Of a DNA stretch of 64,000 bases, positions 24,601 through 36,400 are shown piece by piece. The stretch is taken from the NCBI RefSeq assembly GCF_030936135.1, contig NC_082603.1, forward strand, positions 19,682,880-19,746,879, in the 5' to 3' direction. The stretch's first letter is position 1, and the number at the start of each line of letters is the position of its first letter. The DNA is from Gavia stellata. Its lineage: Eukaryota > Chordata > Aves > Gaviiformes > Gaviidae. A program made the position numbers and the translations under genes. Under the pieces are notes generated by a model. It searched no databases. It saw only the letters and a program-made list of their open reading frames with translations, and was not told the DNA's origin.

Positions 24601-27435
24601 CTAGATTTGAATAAATGCGGAACAGTTCCATGACGACCTTTTTTTTCCTGAGTTGATACAAGAATCTGATCTTACTGGAATTTCCAAAAAACTTTCAGTT
24701 TATATACCAATGTTGCACATAAATGTAGTTAGTAACAAAAGAGATATTCCAATTTTTCAAAGTGTCAAGCTTTTAAATGCCCATGTTTTGATATGTTGAA
24801 GTCTGAGATATGTACAGTCTAAGAATGTATTTTGGATGAGTAATACTGTCTGAAAACAAACAAAAAAAGAAGTCTGATTTATTTTTTTATCTAATCCAGA
24901 AAATTTCAGCACATTTTCTATTAATTAAATGTCAGACATATCTGAATTCCCTAGACTAGTGATGGCGAATCATTTGCTTTAATCGAAGTTTTGATTTGTC
25001 CTGTGATCAGTGATAATAAGCTACAAAGCTACCTATCTTAAATAAGTATAGATGACACTAAAAAGGTTTATTATCACTCTCCTAGTCTCTCAAAACCAAT
25101 ATTCTGCATTCTGACTTGAAGCATTCAAGATTAAAATCAAGTCAACCTAAATGCAAACTGTATTCAAGATACTAATAAGACATGAGAGATATGGTTCTGA
25201 ATTCAGTATGCTTTAATTAACTTTTATCTGTATCAAGTGTAACTTAATGTCTGCATTTACCCTAAGACAAAAGTGTTCTTAAAACAAAATCAGATATTGG
25301 CTAGCATTTTATTCTACTTCAAATATTTTTTCATAGGAATTTTTTACTATGTTAAAGTAAAACAGAATATAAAGAAAATTTTTTTGTCTTTTGTCCAAGA
25401 AAAACTCCCAGGTTGAATTGGGATGTGAAATTTAATCATATTCAGCAAGCAAATTTCCATAATATCCTTGCCTTAATATTAAGAAAGAAATTAAGTTCCT
25501 TTCCCTAATGAGGTGTAGTAAGATTAGATATTCATATAATCTCTTTTTTTGGGAGGTGAGGCAGGGAGAGTGTTGTAATTCAGCTGAAAGAGACGAAAAG
25601 ACCAATTTATCAGATCCTATACCTTAAGACCTATGTTCAGAGATCCTAATTTGGTTTTGGTATTACTCATCTTTCAGAGCTTTTTGGTAATAGAGGTTTA
25701 TGGTAACGTAGAAACAGTATATTGTATTTCAAATTTATCTTTCCTACTTTTGTCATGAAATCTAGTTAAAGATTGCCTGATTACATTTATTTTAAACTCT
25801 TGGAGTCTTGAAACGAAAGTAAAAATGTACAGCACAGTATACATATGTTGTTGTTTTTTATTATCATAGAATTGCATTGGTTGTCTTTGATATAATACCA
25901 AGGTACAAGGAAAAACCAATATGGAAGGAGTCATTGCCAGTGGTTTCAATAAGAGTTACAGAATATGGGGCTCTACACTGTTATACCTTTACTGGCAGCT
26001 AAGCATTCTTAAAATCAGATCCTAATATATTTCTCTCTGCAACTTAAAAAAACAAGTAGAGAGACTGGCATTTTTTGCAGGATTTATTGTTCTTTTTAAT
26101 CAGTTTTAAAAGAATCTATTTTTATATGACTTGTATGATATCTGTAAGTTACTTTACTGTTTATTGTTAAGCCTCATTCTGTTTTCTTTATAATCAGTCG
26201 TAGTCCAGTTACTGAGTTTGATGGGAACAGAATTGGATCTCAAGAGCCTAGTTCTATTTAAAATTATTTAAATTTGCTATTTTCAATCAAATTACCAGTA
26301 CATTTTAATTTCTAAATAATTGTTTGCTTGTTATTAAATCCTCACACCAATGGCTAAAGGCAAAGAAACTCTGAGAATCACCAGTCCTAGATGATAAGAA
26401 TTCATGTCACTTGGCAGAACACTCCTGTTAATCCTTCTGTGTCAGAAATAAAGTGTATGTTCAAATGGTTTCCATTTTAAGCTTACAATTAAAATATAAA
26501 TGTGAAAGGTATATATGTCTGAGAGAAGAACTGTTCTCAGTTAATTAATCACTTTTTATTCCGATTACATTTACTCAGTTATTTACATAACTGAGAATGC
26601 ATTATGGAAAATGATAAAATGGTCTTATTCCTGTTGCTGTAGTGAAACTGGAAACAAAATAGGACAGTGAAGGTAACTTTAGTCAGTTATTCATTCTAAG
26701 CTGATTGTTTTTTTCTAAGGCTGAATTTAAATCTGAAGACTATAATTCAATTTTTTAAAGTTGAATTTATTTTAAGCAACTAGCATCTAAAGTCTGTAAT
26801 AGACATAAAAGGAAATACCTGAATAGCTGTATATTTATATAACAAATGATCTATGGTATGCATCAGGTATGGAACTAATGAACAGGTAATATTGCTATCA
26901 ATCATCTTTTTTAAATAAGGAACAATAGGAATCAAAAATCATGTCATATCAGAGATCAATAACAAATGTTTCCTTGAAAAATCAACATGACAGAGAGTGT
27001 TAAGTCCGTAATAGATTTAAGATGCTAGGAATCTTTCATGATAAAAATTCAGAAGGTTGGTTTTTACATTCCCAGGCCTCTTTTGGATTATAAGCCTATT
27101 CAAACATGTTCAGTTTGTCCTGACTGAACATAAATAAAGCTTCAATATTTTGAGGTCTTTTTGGGAACCGTCAATTTTGTGGAGCCTCTGAAAACTTTTT
27201 ATGGGTAAATAAGGCTTATAAAAATTAGATACTAGTTGTCTTACGTTATTATTTTGATTGGTTTGTATTTTATTTCTAAGTTGCATTGCATTTCTCTTTT
27301 CTTTAGAATGAAAAGCATCGTGAAGTATGTTTGAAAGAGCTGGAGAACAGCCTACAGAAGTCAGAGAACAAGAACCAGAGCATCCAGAATTATGTGCAGT
27401 TTTTGAAAGCTTCATACATAACAATGTTTGGCTGA
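6585..27435 (+). CDS. ODF2L: ODF2L (BCAP), outer dense fiber of sperm tails 2-like, spliced gene
   Basis: This is a centrosomal/basal-body coiled-coil protein, paralogue of ODF2/cenexin; in mammals it localises to centrioles and centriolar satellites, and long isoforms restrain ciliogenesis. The coding exons are 6585-6692, 7993-8193, 9724-9786, 10019-10090, 11888-12004, 14216-14401, 15744-15853, 17405-17540, 18086-18196, 19352-19456, 20644-20802, 22894-23012, 23099-23261, 24153-24278 and 27307-27435. Joined in phase they encode about 634 residues, nearly all heptad-rich coiled coil after a serine-rich N-terminus. Diagnostic ODF2L-like segments include [38 protein letters not shown] and the C-terminal [15 protein letters not shown], after which the protein stops as in ODF2L (ODF2 runs on past this point). 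Only introns 8 and 13 are phase 2; the other coding introns are phase 0, so many exons can be skipped without frameshift. The start codon has A at -3. The N-terminus is the least certain part; an additional small exon between 6693 and 9723 could have been missed. Confidence 0.93.
7993..8193 (+). CDS. ODF2L: ODF2L exon 3 (contains 17-residue tandem repeat; acceptor uncertain)
   Basis: The open frame ends exactly at CAA|GTAAGA, a good donor, in phase 0, matching exon 4. Two acceptors in the same phase are possible: CTATCTCAG at 7992, or GTTCACTGATTCAG at 8046 with the better pyrimidine tract. Near the second acceptor the frame reads [16 protein letters not shown], similar to the KLALEHLLRKRDYKQT segment I recall from human ODF2L, which favours the upstream acceptor. 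The exon then carries an almost perfect 51-bp duplication, giving [14 protein letters not shown] twice. Expression is not proven. Confidence 0.6.
8066..8167 (+). repeat. 51-bp tandem duplication, in frame inside ODF2L exon 3
   Basis: Copy 1 spans 8066-8116 and copy 2 8117-8167; 50 of 51 bases are identical (C at 8114 against G at 8165). The period of 17 codons preserves the reading frame. The single difference is a Thr-to-Ser change. Confidence 0.97.
9724..9786 (+). CDS. ODF2L: ODF2L exon 4
   Basis: Acceptor GTGTCTTGCAG and donor ACA|GTAAGT flank 21 codons ([12 protein letters not shown]...ENETQNT), phase 0 on both sides. It corresponds to the NLSSMLLENL...NESENT segment of mammalian ODF2L. 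Confidence 0.92.
10019..10090 (+). CDS. ODF2L: ODF2L exon 5
   Basis: TTTTTTCCATGAAG acceptor, AAA|GTGAGT donor, 24 codons ([20 protein letters not shown]...), phase 0-0. Coiled coil; it aligns to NLKKKVFEKEAHIQELS in the human protein. Confidence 0.93.
11888..12004 (+). CDS. ODF2L: ODF2L exon 6
   Basis: Acceptor TTTCTCTATTAG and 39 codons ([17 protein letters not shown]...). The donor CAG|GTCAAC is weak beyond the GT. Phase 0-0. It matches the SVKVVHERLQIQIHKREAEN region of ODF2L. Confidence 0.92.
14216..14401 (+). CDS. ODF2L: ODF2L exon 7
   Basis: Acceptor ATACTGCAG, donor CGC|GTGAGT and 62 codons. It contains [29 protein letters not shown] and LTSKIRER, which are strongly conserved ODF2L segments. 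Phase 0-0. The frame stays open 45 codons into the intron by chance. Confidence 0.96.
15744..15853 (+). CDS. ODF2L: ODF2L exon 8
   Basis: Acceptor TATTCTCTAG, donor AAGAA|GTAAGT; 110 bp starting [17 protein letters not shown] and ending in phase 2 (Lys codon split). One of the two out-of-phase introns follows. Confidence 0.96.
15871..15903. repeat. 15-bp tandem duplication at the start of intron 8
   Basis: TCTAGTTTTTTGGTT is repeated twice head to tail and a third copy begins, only 17 bp after the exon 8 donor. It is intronic, with no evident role. Confidence 0.85.
17405..17540 (+). CDS. ODF2L: ODF2L exon 9
   Basis: The acceptor is GTGTAATAAG, with a short pyrimidine tract. One base completes the split Lys, then 45 codons follow ([15 protein letters not shown]...LENEKLK). 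Donor AAG|GTGAGA, phase 0. The competing AG four bases downstream would break the frame, so 17405 is preferred. Confidence 0.93.
18086..18196 (+). CDS. ODF2L: ODF2L exon 10
   Basis: Acceptor TTTTAATCAAG, donor CAG|GTGACT and 37 codons ([17 protein letters not shown]...VEQYKNQ). It matches the AALKDEVVSVENELSELQE region. Phase 0-0. Confidence 0.95.
19352..19456 (+). CDS. ODF2L: ODF2L exon 11
   Basis: Acceptor TTGTGTCCTAG, donor AAG|GTAAGT and 35 codons ([16 protein letters not shown]...). Phase 0-0; coiled coil. Confidence 0.95.
20644..20802 (+). CDS. ODF2L: ODF2L exon 12
   Basis: Acceptor GCTATGATGCAG and 53 codons ([19 protein letters not shown]...TLRELQVQ). The donor CAG|GTGCTT is weak. 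An alternative CAG|GTTCAG six bases upstream would drop two residues and keep frame. Phase 0-0. Confidence 0.92.
22894..23012 (+). CDS. ODF2L: ODF2L exon 13
   Basis: Acceptor CTGTATACAG, donor AAAAG|GTAACT; 119 bp encoding [14 protein letters not shown]...KKYEDLK plus two bases. It is serine-rich at first, then coiled coil ([10 protein letters not shown] matches LSLEEENCLIQ). Phase 0 in, 2 out. Confidence 0.93.
23099..23261 (+). CDS. ODF2L: ODF2L exon 14
   Basis: Acceptor TTGCGTAAAG after an 86-nt intron. One base plus 54 codons ([16 protein letters not shown]...[13 protein letters not shown]). The donor ATG|GTACTG is weak, but it gives the phase required by exon 15. The LQLEEK and RQLESA motifs are shared with ODF2. 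Confidence 0.94.
23778..23828. repeat. 51-bp segment duplicated on the far side of exon 15 (copy A)
   Basis: This segment matches 24538-24588 in direct orientation without gaps, at 43 of 51 bases. It may be an old local duplication or two copies of an ancient interspersed element. Confidence 0.65.
24153..24278 (+). CDS. ODF2L: ODF2L exon 15
   Basis: Acceptor CATTACTATTACAG with a good tract, donor CAT|GTGAGG and 42 codons ([28 protein letters not shown]...). It closely parallels VAEEIEKMSSRESALQ in human ODF2L. Phase 0-0, so skipping is frame-neutral. Confidence 0.96.
24538..24588. repeat. 51-bp segment duplicated on the far side of exon 15 (copy B)
   Basis: Direct, ungapped match (43/51) to 23778-23828, located 259 nt after exon 15 in intron 15. 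Confidence 0.65.
27307..27435 (+). CDS. ODF2L: ODF2L exon 16 (terminal coding exon)
   Basis: Acceptor CTCTTTTCTTTAG, 42 codons and TGA at 27433-27435. It encodes [20 protein letters not shown], then the signature C-terminus [18 protein letters not shown]. Human ODF2L ends at the equivalent point. It is separated from exon 15 by the longest intron of the gene (3.0 kb), which contains no other recognisable exon. Confidence 0.97.
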   Translation, partial: NEKHREVCLKELENSLQKSENKNQSIQNYVQFLKASYITMFG

Positions 27436-27455
27436 ATCCTTTAATTTATTTTAAT

Positions 27456-27461
27456 AATAAA
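27456..27461 (+). terminator. Polyadenylation signal AATAAA for ODF2L
   Basis: A canonical AATAAA lies 21 nt after the stop codon, implying a very short 3' UTR. Further AATAAA hexamers at 28702, 28886 and 29503 could serve longer transcripts. Confidence 0.5.
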
Positions 27462-30400
27462 GGAACTTTTCAAGATTTGGCTAACTCTTGTTGGAGGCAA
27501 GGCTGGTGAGGCCTTATAATATTTTGCAGGACTGAGTACTATAATGTTAGTTGTTCCCTAGGAAAACTTCTGTTTGGGCACGGAAAAGCAGGTCAATCAT
27601 TACTGTATAGTCTACTGGCTGGTCACATATGCAAGATTTACCTGGTATTACTGATATAAAGAATTGTATTATTCATGGAACAGAAGTGAAAAGGCAGAAT
27701 GCATGACAGTAGTGACAGGTATGTAAACGTGGGATCTGCACACAAAGTTGTAAATTGATCTGTGAATTTACCATGTGTTACGTCCTATGCTGTAAAATCT
27801 TTTGTGCATCCTTTTAGTCCATGGTAAATGCAGATGATCACAGGTTACCTTTCAGTTCCCATGGGGGAAGAGAACACCCATGGATTGGTTGCATAGTAAT
27901 TTGCATCTTTTAATTATTAATAATTATATAATATTTATCAGTCATTATACTTCTGTTACTGTAGATATCTAGTTGCCCAAGATAATGATATCTATCCTAT
28001 TAAGACAAGCAAAAATTGAGAGAGCAGTAGGCTCCCTTCCTGTCCTTTCCCTGTAGCTTCACAACAGTACAGCACACACTACTGCATTGCACGAAACAGT
28101 TGCTGCCACAAGGCTGTCCCATCCAACCTTTTTTCCCTACATCCCACTATGATCAGGAGTATACTATCGTAATATTTTACAAATGTAAGTAGGAAAGTAT
28201 TTTAGATATATCTATAATTTAAGCTCTGAATGTGTTGATATACCCTTTCACGGTGACAGCTCCAGTTAAGGTATTTAAGTATTTATCTGTGCTTGAGTAC
28301 AAGAGCTGCTGCTGTTCACTCAAGTGAGCAAGATTGACTTCTGACTCAGGTTAAACACATGTAAATATTCAGCTGATAGAGGCCTAACACAAAAAACAAT
28401 TCTGACTGAGAAAGTAATTGTTTTATAGATACGTGCTTATGTGATATGTTTTTTGAAAAGTAGTACGTTCAGATAAGTTAAATATATGTAATTTAGAGTG
28501 TGTAGTTAAATAATATATATTTTTTAACTGAAAACAGAAGTTATCTCATACACAGATAATACCTGTTTGTTAAATGTAGTATTTCGTTGTTATTTATGTG
28601 TAGAATGTTGATGTTGTTTTATTTGTTTTTTCCAAATGCTTACCCATCCTAACAAATACTGATATGTCATAATTATCTGCTTGTGTGCACTTATTTTTAA
28701 AAATAAAATTATCATTTGTTATATATGACTTAGGGTAGTAGCAAATATTTCTGTTAAATTTGGGGGTTTTTTGCATTACACGCACACACTTACAACCGTG
28801 TTTGTATTAATTTAGTTCTGCCTGTGCTATTTATAAAATAGCAAAACATTTTGAAAGTCATTGTGTATGAAGGATAGATTTCAGAAATAAACTGTTGAAT
28901 CCAGTCCATGACTGGTTTTTAAAAGGTCATAATGGAAAATTGTACACTTTTCGTTGATAAATGGTACAAAAATGTAACTTGATTTCAGCCTACCTTTTGC
29001 TATCCAGGAAATTAGATTTTTTTTTTCCTATGTCATTTGCAAGAAATAGATCTGGAATTATTAAAGTTGCTGACAGCTTCAGGTACCTCTTTACCCCTGA
29101 ATGTCTACAAACAATAAATTTAAGATATGTCAAAGTATATATGATTTGATTTAGCTTATAAAACTAGAAATTTGTATTTTTTTTCAGCTCAACCCATCGT
29201 TTCCATTGTATTAATCTAGACTTTCTTTCCTTCATATTCAAGCACTGGAATATGCATCCTTGATCTTTGAAGTCTTAGAAATCTCTTAAAAATGAAGACT
29301 GCATTTTCCACATGATGGTGATGTTTTTATGGCTCTCCATTACAGATTTTTTTTTTTCTTTTCATGGTAGAAATAGGGCTACTAATCACAAATATCACTT
29401 ATTTTTTCTCAGTTGCATTAGGGAACTGGTGTTAGCTGATCATGTTATTTCCATTTTAAATTTTGTTAGCTCATTTACAGACAGTTACAGACTGTAGATT
29501 TTAATAAAGAAAAGAATGGAATTATTTCTCAAACTAAGGATTTGCCATTTACTGTAGATTGCTCTTTGTATTTTTAGTAACTGTAAAATACAGCTAAAGT
29601 AGTTCTTGCCTTTTTCATTTTACAACATAGAAAGCCGTGTGTCATGCTGCAGAATTCTTGGATACAGCTATACTGAATAGGCTGTATTTTGGGATTCTGA
29701 TATTTTTCTTTAAAGCAATTTATTTTTCTAGGAAGAAACAGACTCCTTATGTTTGCTTTCCTGGGATTTTTCATCTCTAGACTATCTTAGAAGCCCTTGA
29801 TCATGATGCTGTTACCAGCACCTCACCTGTCAGCCTTTTTTCAAAAGAGATTCTGATTTAGCTCCCCCCCGCAAATGCTTAATATGCTGCTGCAGTTTTC
29901 AAATACAGTCAGACAAAACATCTTACTGCTGCAAGTAAGTACAGAAAAACTATCAAAACAACAGTTACTGGTCTCTACTGTACATGCTTTGTGGTTATGT
30001 TTTCAGTCTAGTAGTGTTCATTCCCAGGACCCTTAGCAAGCAGGAAGGTTTCTCTTCTGCTCAGAATGTCCTTGGCCAGAAAAGCAGTAGAAATCAGAAA
30101 TTCTGTGTAAAAGTTTGACCATGCTTTCAATGATGAGCTCACCCAGTAAAGATTTAGAGATTAAAGCTGGGTAGGAACAGAAGAGTAACAAAAATAAGAC
30201 TAAAACGCTAGTATTTTCTCTATCCCACTGTATTTAGAAGATTTCCTAGTAAGAAGACATTTTTACCAAAGACTTCCTAAGGTACACGGTTGGCTGTTAC
30301 GCATTGTATGTGTTGTAGAATTTTAGGGTTTTGCTAAGATTTTTGTGGTAGTTTTTCACAAAAGCTGACTCAGTATGATCCAAGGTATGTAAGAGAGCCC

Positions 30401-33400
30401 ATGGCTGAACTGGTACTAGTGTTCTTTTTGTAAATTAAACGAAAGCCCCCTACAATGTTACTATTTTCTCCCAATATCTGCAGCCAGTGAGTTTCTGTAT
30501 TCAATCAGAACTTGAGAGCTTTAATTAGGTTAAACTGTAAGCACGTAGAGTCCTGAAATTGGCAGACCTTAAAGAGCTGACCTGAACTCCCTACTGCTGC
30601 AATTCCTTACCGGTGATGAAATGGACAGTAACGTATCAGTGCCTTGTTTCTTGCTGATTTTGAGAAAGAAAGGATTTGAAGTAGAAGATCATTATCTTAT
30701 CATATGCTTTAGATTTGTTAATGTATGGCAACACAGAATTTAAAGCAGAAGCATAAGTCTTAGGGCTGCTTGGGGCCCTACCCCCTTTAAACCTGTCTGC
30801 CAAGTAGTTTATTATTAGTGGCTTAAGGTTGATCGAAGAACTTGATCTCTTTCCTATCTATGGCACAAAAATTGCTATAAAACCTATTGTAAGATGGAGT
30901 CTTTCCAGTAAGAGAAGAGAAACTCGGTAATTTCTCCCTGGATACCTGCCTCCTTAAGGGATATCTTTATAGAAGAGGCATAGTGATCGTTGAGCTCCAT
31001 ACAGATGAGTCCCCAGTTGAGTGTGAGAGGTTACTGGCACAAGATTTCTTTTGACTAGGCCTTTTATCTACTTAATGGTGAATGAAATCAACATTTGGAC
31101 GCAGCTCAGAATGTCCTCTGCTAGAATTGTGTCCAGTGTCCTGCCTTGGAAAAGAGCCAGATTATAGACTTTTTGTGACAAAAATAACTTTGTTGGTGAT
31201 TTTCCTGCAGGAAAAGTGACCTGGCTTCCTGCGCTGACGAGCTGTTTAGCAGCGTAACATCTGTGTACAGCCCTCACCGTGCTGGGAGGCCTGGAGCTGG
31301 CCAGCACAAACAGGGATCAAAGCAGGGCCCGATAGGAAAGGGTTGTGTGGGGCATGAAGTAGATGCAATGATTTCATACAGATTTCTTTTTGCTTTTTCA
31401 ACAAAAGCTTCCTGTGGATCGTTTTAAGGCTGACATAGCTGAAGCATGTTCCTTAAGGCCAGAGAAGTGAGAGCACTATGTTGATGTCCCCTGGTGAGGA
31501 ATTTAAGTAGTCAAAACTATGAATTTATTGCAGTCACGCAGGTCACCCTGATATGCATTTGGGTTCAGACTATTTTCTTGTGTACTTATGGCTGACCAAT
31601 AATCATACAGCATCTGTCACTCAGTAGTAAATATTCCAAACGTTTGAAGGTGGAGTGTGTTTTATATTGCCATCCACATCTATCTGCACCTTTCACTCAG
31701 GATTCTTCATGTAATGCTGTTGGTTTGCAACCTTTGGATAAGGCTTTTATAGCTACAAACAGTCCGAAGGAATATCATCCTAGTGACAAGTAAATCATTG
31801 CCTCTTAGCGATATCTAGTGTCTTTAAAATGCTGGTTTTATTGAGGACAATAATACTGTTTCCAGCAAGTAACTGACTTACAAACAGGCCTTTTTTATTT
31901 GAATGTTTGACAGACTGGATCAAATACCTGAATAATGTATCATATTACTTTTATGGCAGATTAATCTATTTCATTTAAAAACGATAGGGAAAAGGATGTT
32001 TTTATGTGTAGAGACTCTGCTGCAATCTTGCATGTCGTTGTCTGTAAAACTGTACCTTCCAATTTATTGACAACATAAGTATTTCATAGGGCACTCTTCA
32101 CTTTGGTGTTACTACTAACAATTGAAACCAAGTCTTACTGGTTAAGCTTTGCTTGCTTTTTATCCAATTCAATCTTTAAAAAAATCTTTGATAACATCTA
32201 ATTTCTAGAGCAGCTGTTACACATCCAATAACCATCTTCAGATCTCCCATCAACGTTTCAGGCATGCCGAACCCTTATTCATTATCACAGTAACCACATT
32301 CCTATTCTTAGCAAAGATTCTCCTTTGCAGAGCAGCAACCTACTCTGCTGTGGCAGCAGTCCACTTACTAATTTACAACTCCACCCACTAAATGCCACTG
32401 TGAATTATAAACTACCGAAGTAAACCGTGTATTTTTAACAGCCTTCATTTTACCATTGTGCCTGTTTATAAAAGTTAAAGACATTTCTGAAGTGCAAAAA
32501 TGCGAAGTTGGCATTTCAGGTTATTCTCAGGACATTGGCTGTTCCTCTGCAGTAAGTTTTCCTCCTCCTTTCTCCGTTTGAGAAAATCAGTACATTAATA
32601 TGTTGCAGAATGCAAGCTCTTTTGTACCAACATTTTATTCTTTTTCTAGAGGAAAAAATCTTAAGAAATCTGCAGGAAGACCCCAACCTAGGAGCTTTCA
32701 ACTCTTTGTGCAAATCTTTTGCCAGAGTGCAGCCAAACTTTCCTGATTCTGTCCCAGGCTTTAGTTCCAATTTGTCTCTGATTTTTTCACCATACAGTAG
32801 AATATTAGGTCCCATGTTTTATGAACTGCATAAACCATGGTAATGACATCAATGTTTACATGCTGCTGTTTAGTTGTTTTTTTTTTTTTTTAAATTGTGC
32901 TGTGTTGTAACAGATGGCATTTGAACTTAACTGGAATTTGCTGTAGCAAATTTCACCCACAGTCTGGTAGTCATTTATGTGTACTTAGCTTGAAGCACAC
33001 AAGTAACCCCTTGGAGACAGTCAGTGATTCAGAAGCCAACTTTTTTTCTTACAGATTACTTTGTAGAGACAAACACTATACTTCATGGGTTGCCATATTT
33101 GATAATGATTTGATGCTCTATATGATTATATTGCGTAAAACATAAAATCCACCTCATGTTTGCAGTACCTTATGAAAGCTGTGAAGTACACTGAGTCCTA
33201 AATAGTGCTGGTTCATTTTTTTTAAAGTGATAAGGCTGTGTAATTGTTTAAAACCAGCAAGTACTGCAAGCGTGTCACATAAGGTTTTAAATAGCCTGTT
33301 TCTCTTCTACCTTTGGTGCTCATTGTCTGCCCACAATGTAGACTACTTTAATTTTGCAAAACAGTGAAATGACAGACAAATAGTGTCATCATAAAATTTC

Positions 33401-36400
33401 AGAACCCGCCAAGCTATGATAAAGGATCAGATCTTTGTCTATAATATTCTTGAAAATCATCAAACAATGCTACTGGGAAAGCTTGCTTAGAGGCCTGGTT
33501 GGGAATTGTTACAGGCAGACAAAGTGGTCTAGGATTGATATATTTTCTTTTCTTCAGTAGCTTCTGGCCTCCACCTTTTTGTGAAACCCCAGAGCTTGAG
33601 TACGGGTTTGGTAAGCAAGGATGGTGGCTCTGGAAGAGGTTCAGCAGGATCAGACGATCCTGGCGTTAACAGAAGAGAGCATCTCTGTCAGTGGCAGCCT
33701 GCTGCTAGTGGGTTGATAGGAACAGTCAAGAGAGGAGATTACCTTTAAATAATATAAAATTAGGTGCTTGCATTTCTCTGGAATTAAGTGGAAGCTGAAT
33801 GATCTGGTTTATCTTGTGAGAATTTTAACTCTAAATATGTTTTAAAAATCCAGTTTATTTCCATTTCAAATAATTCTCCTACTTTTATTTAGTCTTGTTT
33901 TACTAAGATGACGGTTTAGGAGAAATTTCACATGGATATTTCAGAAGAGATATAATCCTATAGTGTCTCTATAGAGAAAAAAGGAGTTCAAGTTCTATAA
34001 ATGGAGAGTTCAAATATTCTGACATTTACTGATGACATTCCAACCCTTAGTAATTCAATGCAGTTATACTCAAGCACTGACACATATTAGCAAGCATGTG
34101 TGATGTGGAAATAGACATTTAAATACTTCCTTGTGTATTTGTATTTCATGGGAGATTTCCCCAGACAGAAGCATTCAGAGGTGGTAGTCTTGCTGACTTC
34201 TCTTTCAGTGTGCACATACAATAATGGAAGAGAAGTGTGGTTGTCTTCTACTGACATGTTTCTAGTGGACCCATCATCCCAAGATCTGAAACAGAACAAG
34301 CTCCCCAGAATGAAATAAAACCCAGTAACCTAAACAAAAACTCCATGCTGTTTTGCAGAAGACATCCTTTGAATCCTGCTAGGTACTGCTTGTTGATAGC
34401 ATTCTCGGCATGGTTCCACTCCCAAACTTAGCGTGCTTAAGCAATACTCACACCTGCTGGGGGTACTGGGAACAGTGGTATCAACTGCAGTTCATGTTTT
34501 TTGTAAAATACTCTTTGCTAGGATTCAGCTTTGCTGGCTTTTGTTACCAAGCTAACATCTGGAAACAGGCCGACTTTATGGGTTTTATATACTAAGTCTT
34601 GTTTCTTTCTAGCAGTCTAATCACTTCTCAGTTCTTGGCATCGTATTCAGCTTTGAATGGTGAATATCAAAAATTTCCTTCCCCTTCTGCCTTCTATATT
34701 TAATGAACTAAAATTCTGTGTTAAAATAGGAACTTCGCTCCATCCAATTCTTTCCCCTTTGCAGCACTTTTCAGTATCACATAACGGAAAAATAGTGTCC
34801 CTTTCTGTGAAGGTGTCTTTTGTAAAGGTGCTTTATTTGAACAATCAAAGTATGAAAACTTCAAGTGCCCAAGCACCCAGATTTTCACAAGCCCTCTAAG
34901 CATCCTTTCTCATTGTGTCTTTTAGCAAACTCACATTACTTGATCCAAGCACTCTCCACAGTTTCTAAACGATGCCTTGATGATTTGGTTGTCCTTTCTT
35001 TGAACAATGTAGAAACTCCTGAAGTGAGTTCCTTCCTTCAAACTTTTTTCCAGGCAGGAACAAACACATTTTTTAATAATTTTCTAAAACTTACTTTGGA
35101 AGTCAGATCAGAGTTACATTAGAAATACCTCTGCACATATTAGAGTTTAATGCCCAAGTTTTCTATTCACTGCAGCTGCAGCAGTCCAAGTGAAGATGTA
35201 ATTTAGCCTTAAGACCTGTTGCTCATTTCCACTTTGTCTTTGCTTTCCATCTTGCTATTTACATTAGCTGTGGAAGTTTCAGAAGCTCCGGATGATGTAC
35301 TTCCCAGGGATTATACGGCTCTGCAGCGAAGACTTTGTTTTGAATAGCCATTTCATTTTTCTCACAAATGTCACATTTCAGTGACAGCTGTAATTTGGCC
35401 AATCAAGTACTGGAAACAAGACAATCATTCCAAAAAGACCTCAGTGTGAACTCAGTAATTATTCTCTGGTGCTAATTTTTTCTGTTTGCTTCTAGCCCAA
35501 GTAGCCCAGATCTTACAGGAAGACTGTAACAGCAACTGCCCTCCCCAGTATATTCTCTATGAATCTCCTTGAATTCAGCACCATCCTAAATTTGCTGGGG
35601 TTTCCTTTTTTGGCTACAACTTATGCTTTAAAATCTTATAGTAATTAGTCTCACGGTATCATTTACTTAAACAGGGGAAAAGTGTATTTTACTGTAACTA
35701 TTACCTGCTGGATAAATATTGGTTTATAGTAGTGAACCTCATACTTCATTTTGCATGTCAGACTTCACTTCCCAAAGTATGAAGAGATGCACCTAAGAAC
35801 TGTATACATGGATGAATTATATAAAGGTATGTCCAAGGTTGCCAGATTTGATTCCAGATTTTAGTGATTTAAGATCTACTTTGGTCTGGGATTGAGTGCT
35901 TCCAATAGGAGATCATAATGAAGACTCATGTACACTTGCAAAGTTGTGTGAAAGATTATATGGATTACAGAAATCCTTCCAAGCTGAATGCCCAAGAAGT
36001 TTGTTTTGGATGGATGGCTAGATGTGGGATGGATAGTTTTAGGTACGATATCTGACTGTGCTGTCAAGCTGCTCTGAGAATGTGATTATGTCTTTTATGA
36101 TAGATGAGGCCTCTGGTGGGACATGTGAGATATGATCAGACTTCCTGAATTATCTTACCGTTGTATGTATTTGATTAGCCATTCAGAAGCTTAAGTTCTT
36201 GAATCTAAAAATCTGGAATTAATTATCCTTGCTTAACATTTATCACACTGGAACGGATTAATCATCCTTTGAACTAGATTGTTTCCATACTGATACATTA
36301 CTCAAGATTAACTTAGACTTATCAAAATTTTATTAACTGAAAATCCACAGGCCATTAATAAAGGCTTTCTGAGTCAGTACCAGTCTCAGACATTTCCTTC

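Noticed and set aside
34410-34595. EQWYQ motif considered as a COL24A1 laminin-G-like exon
   Set aside because: Only a few residues agree, the surrounding peptide does not fit the domain and there are no matching splice sites.
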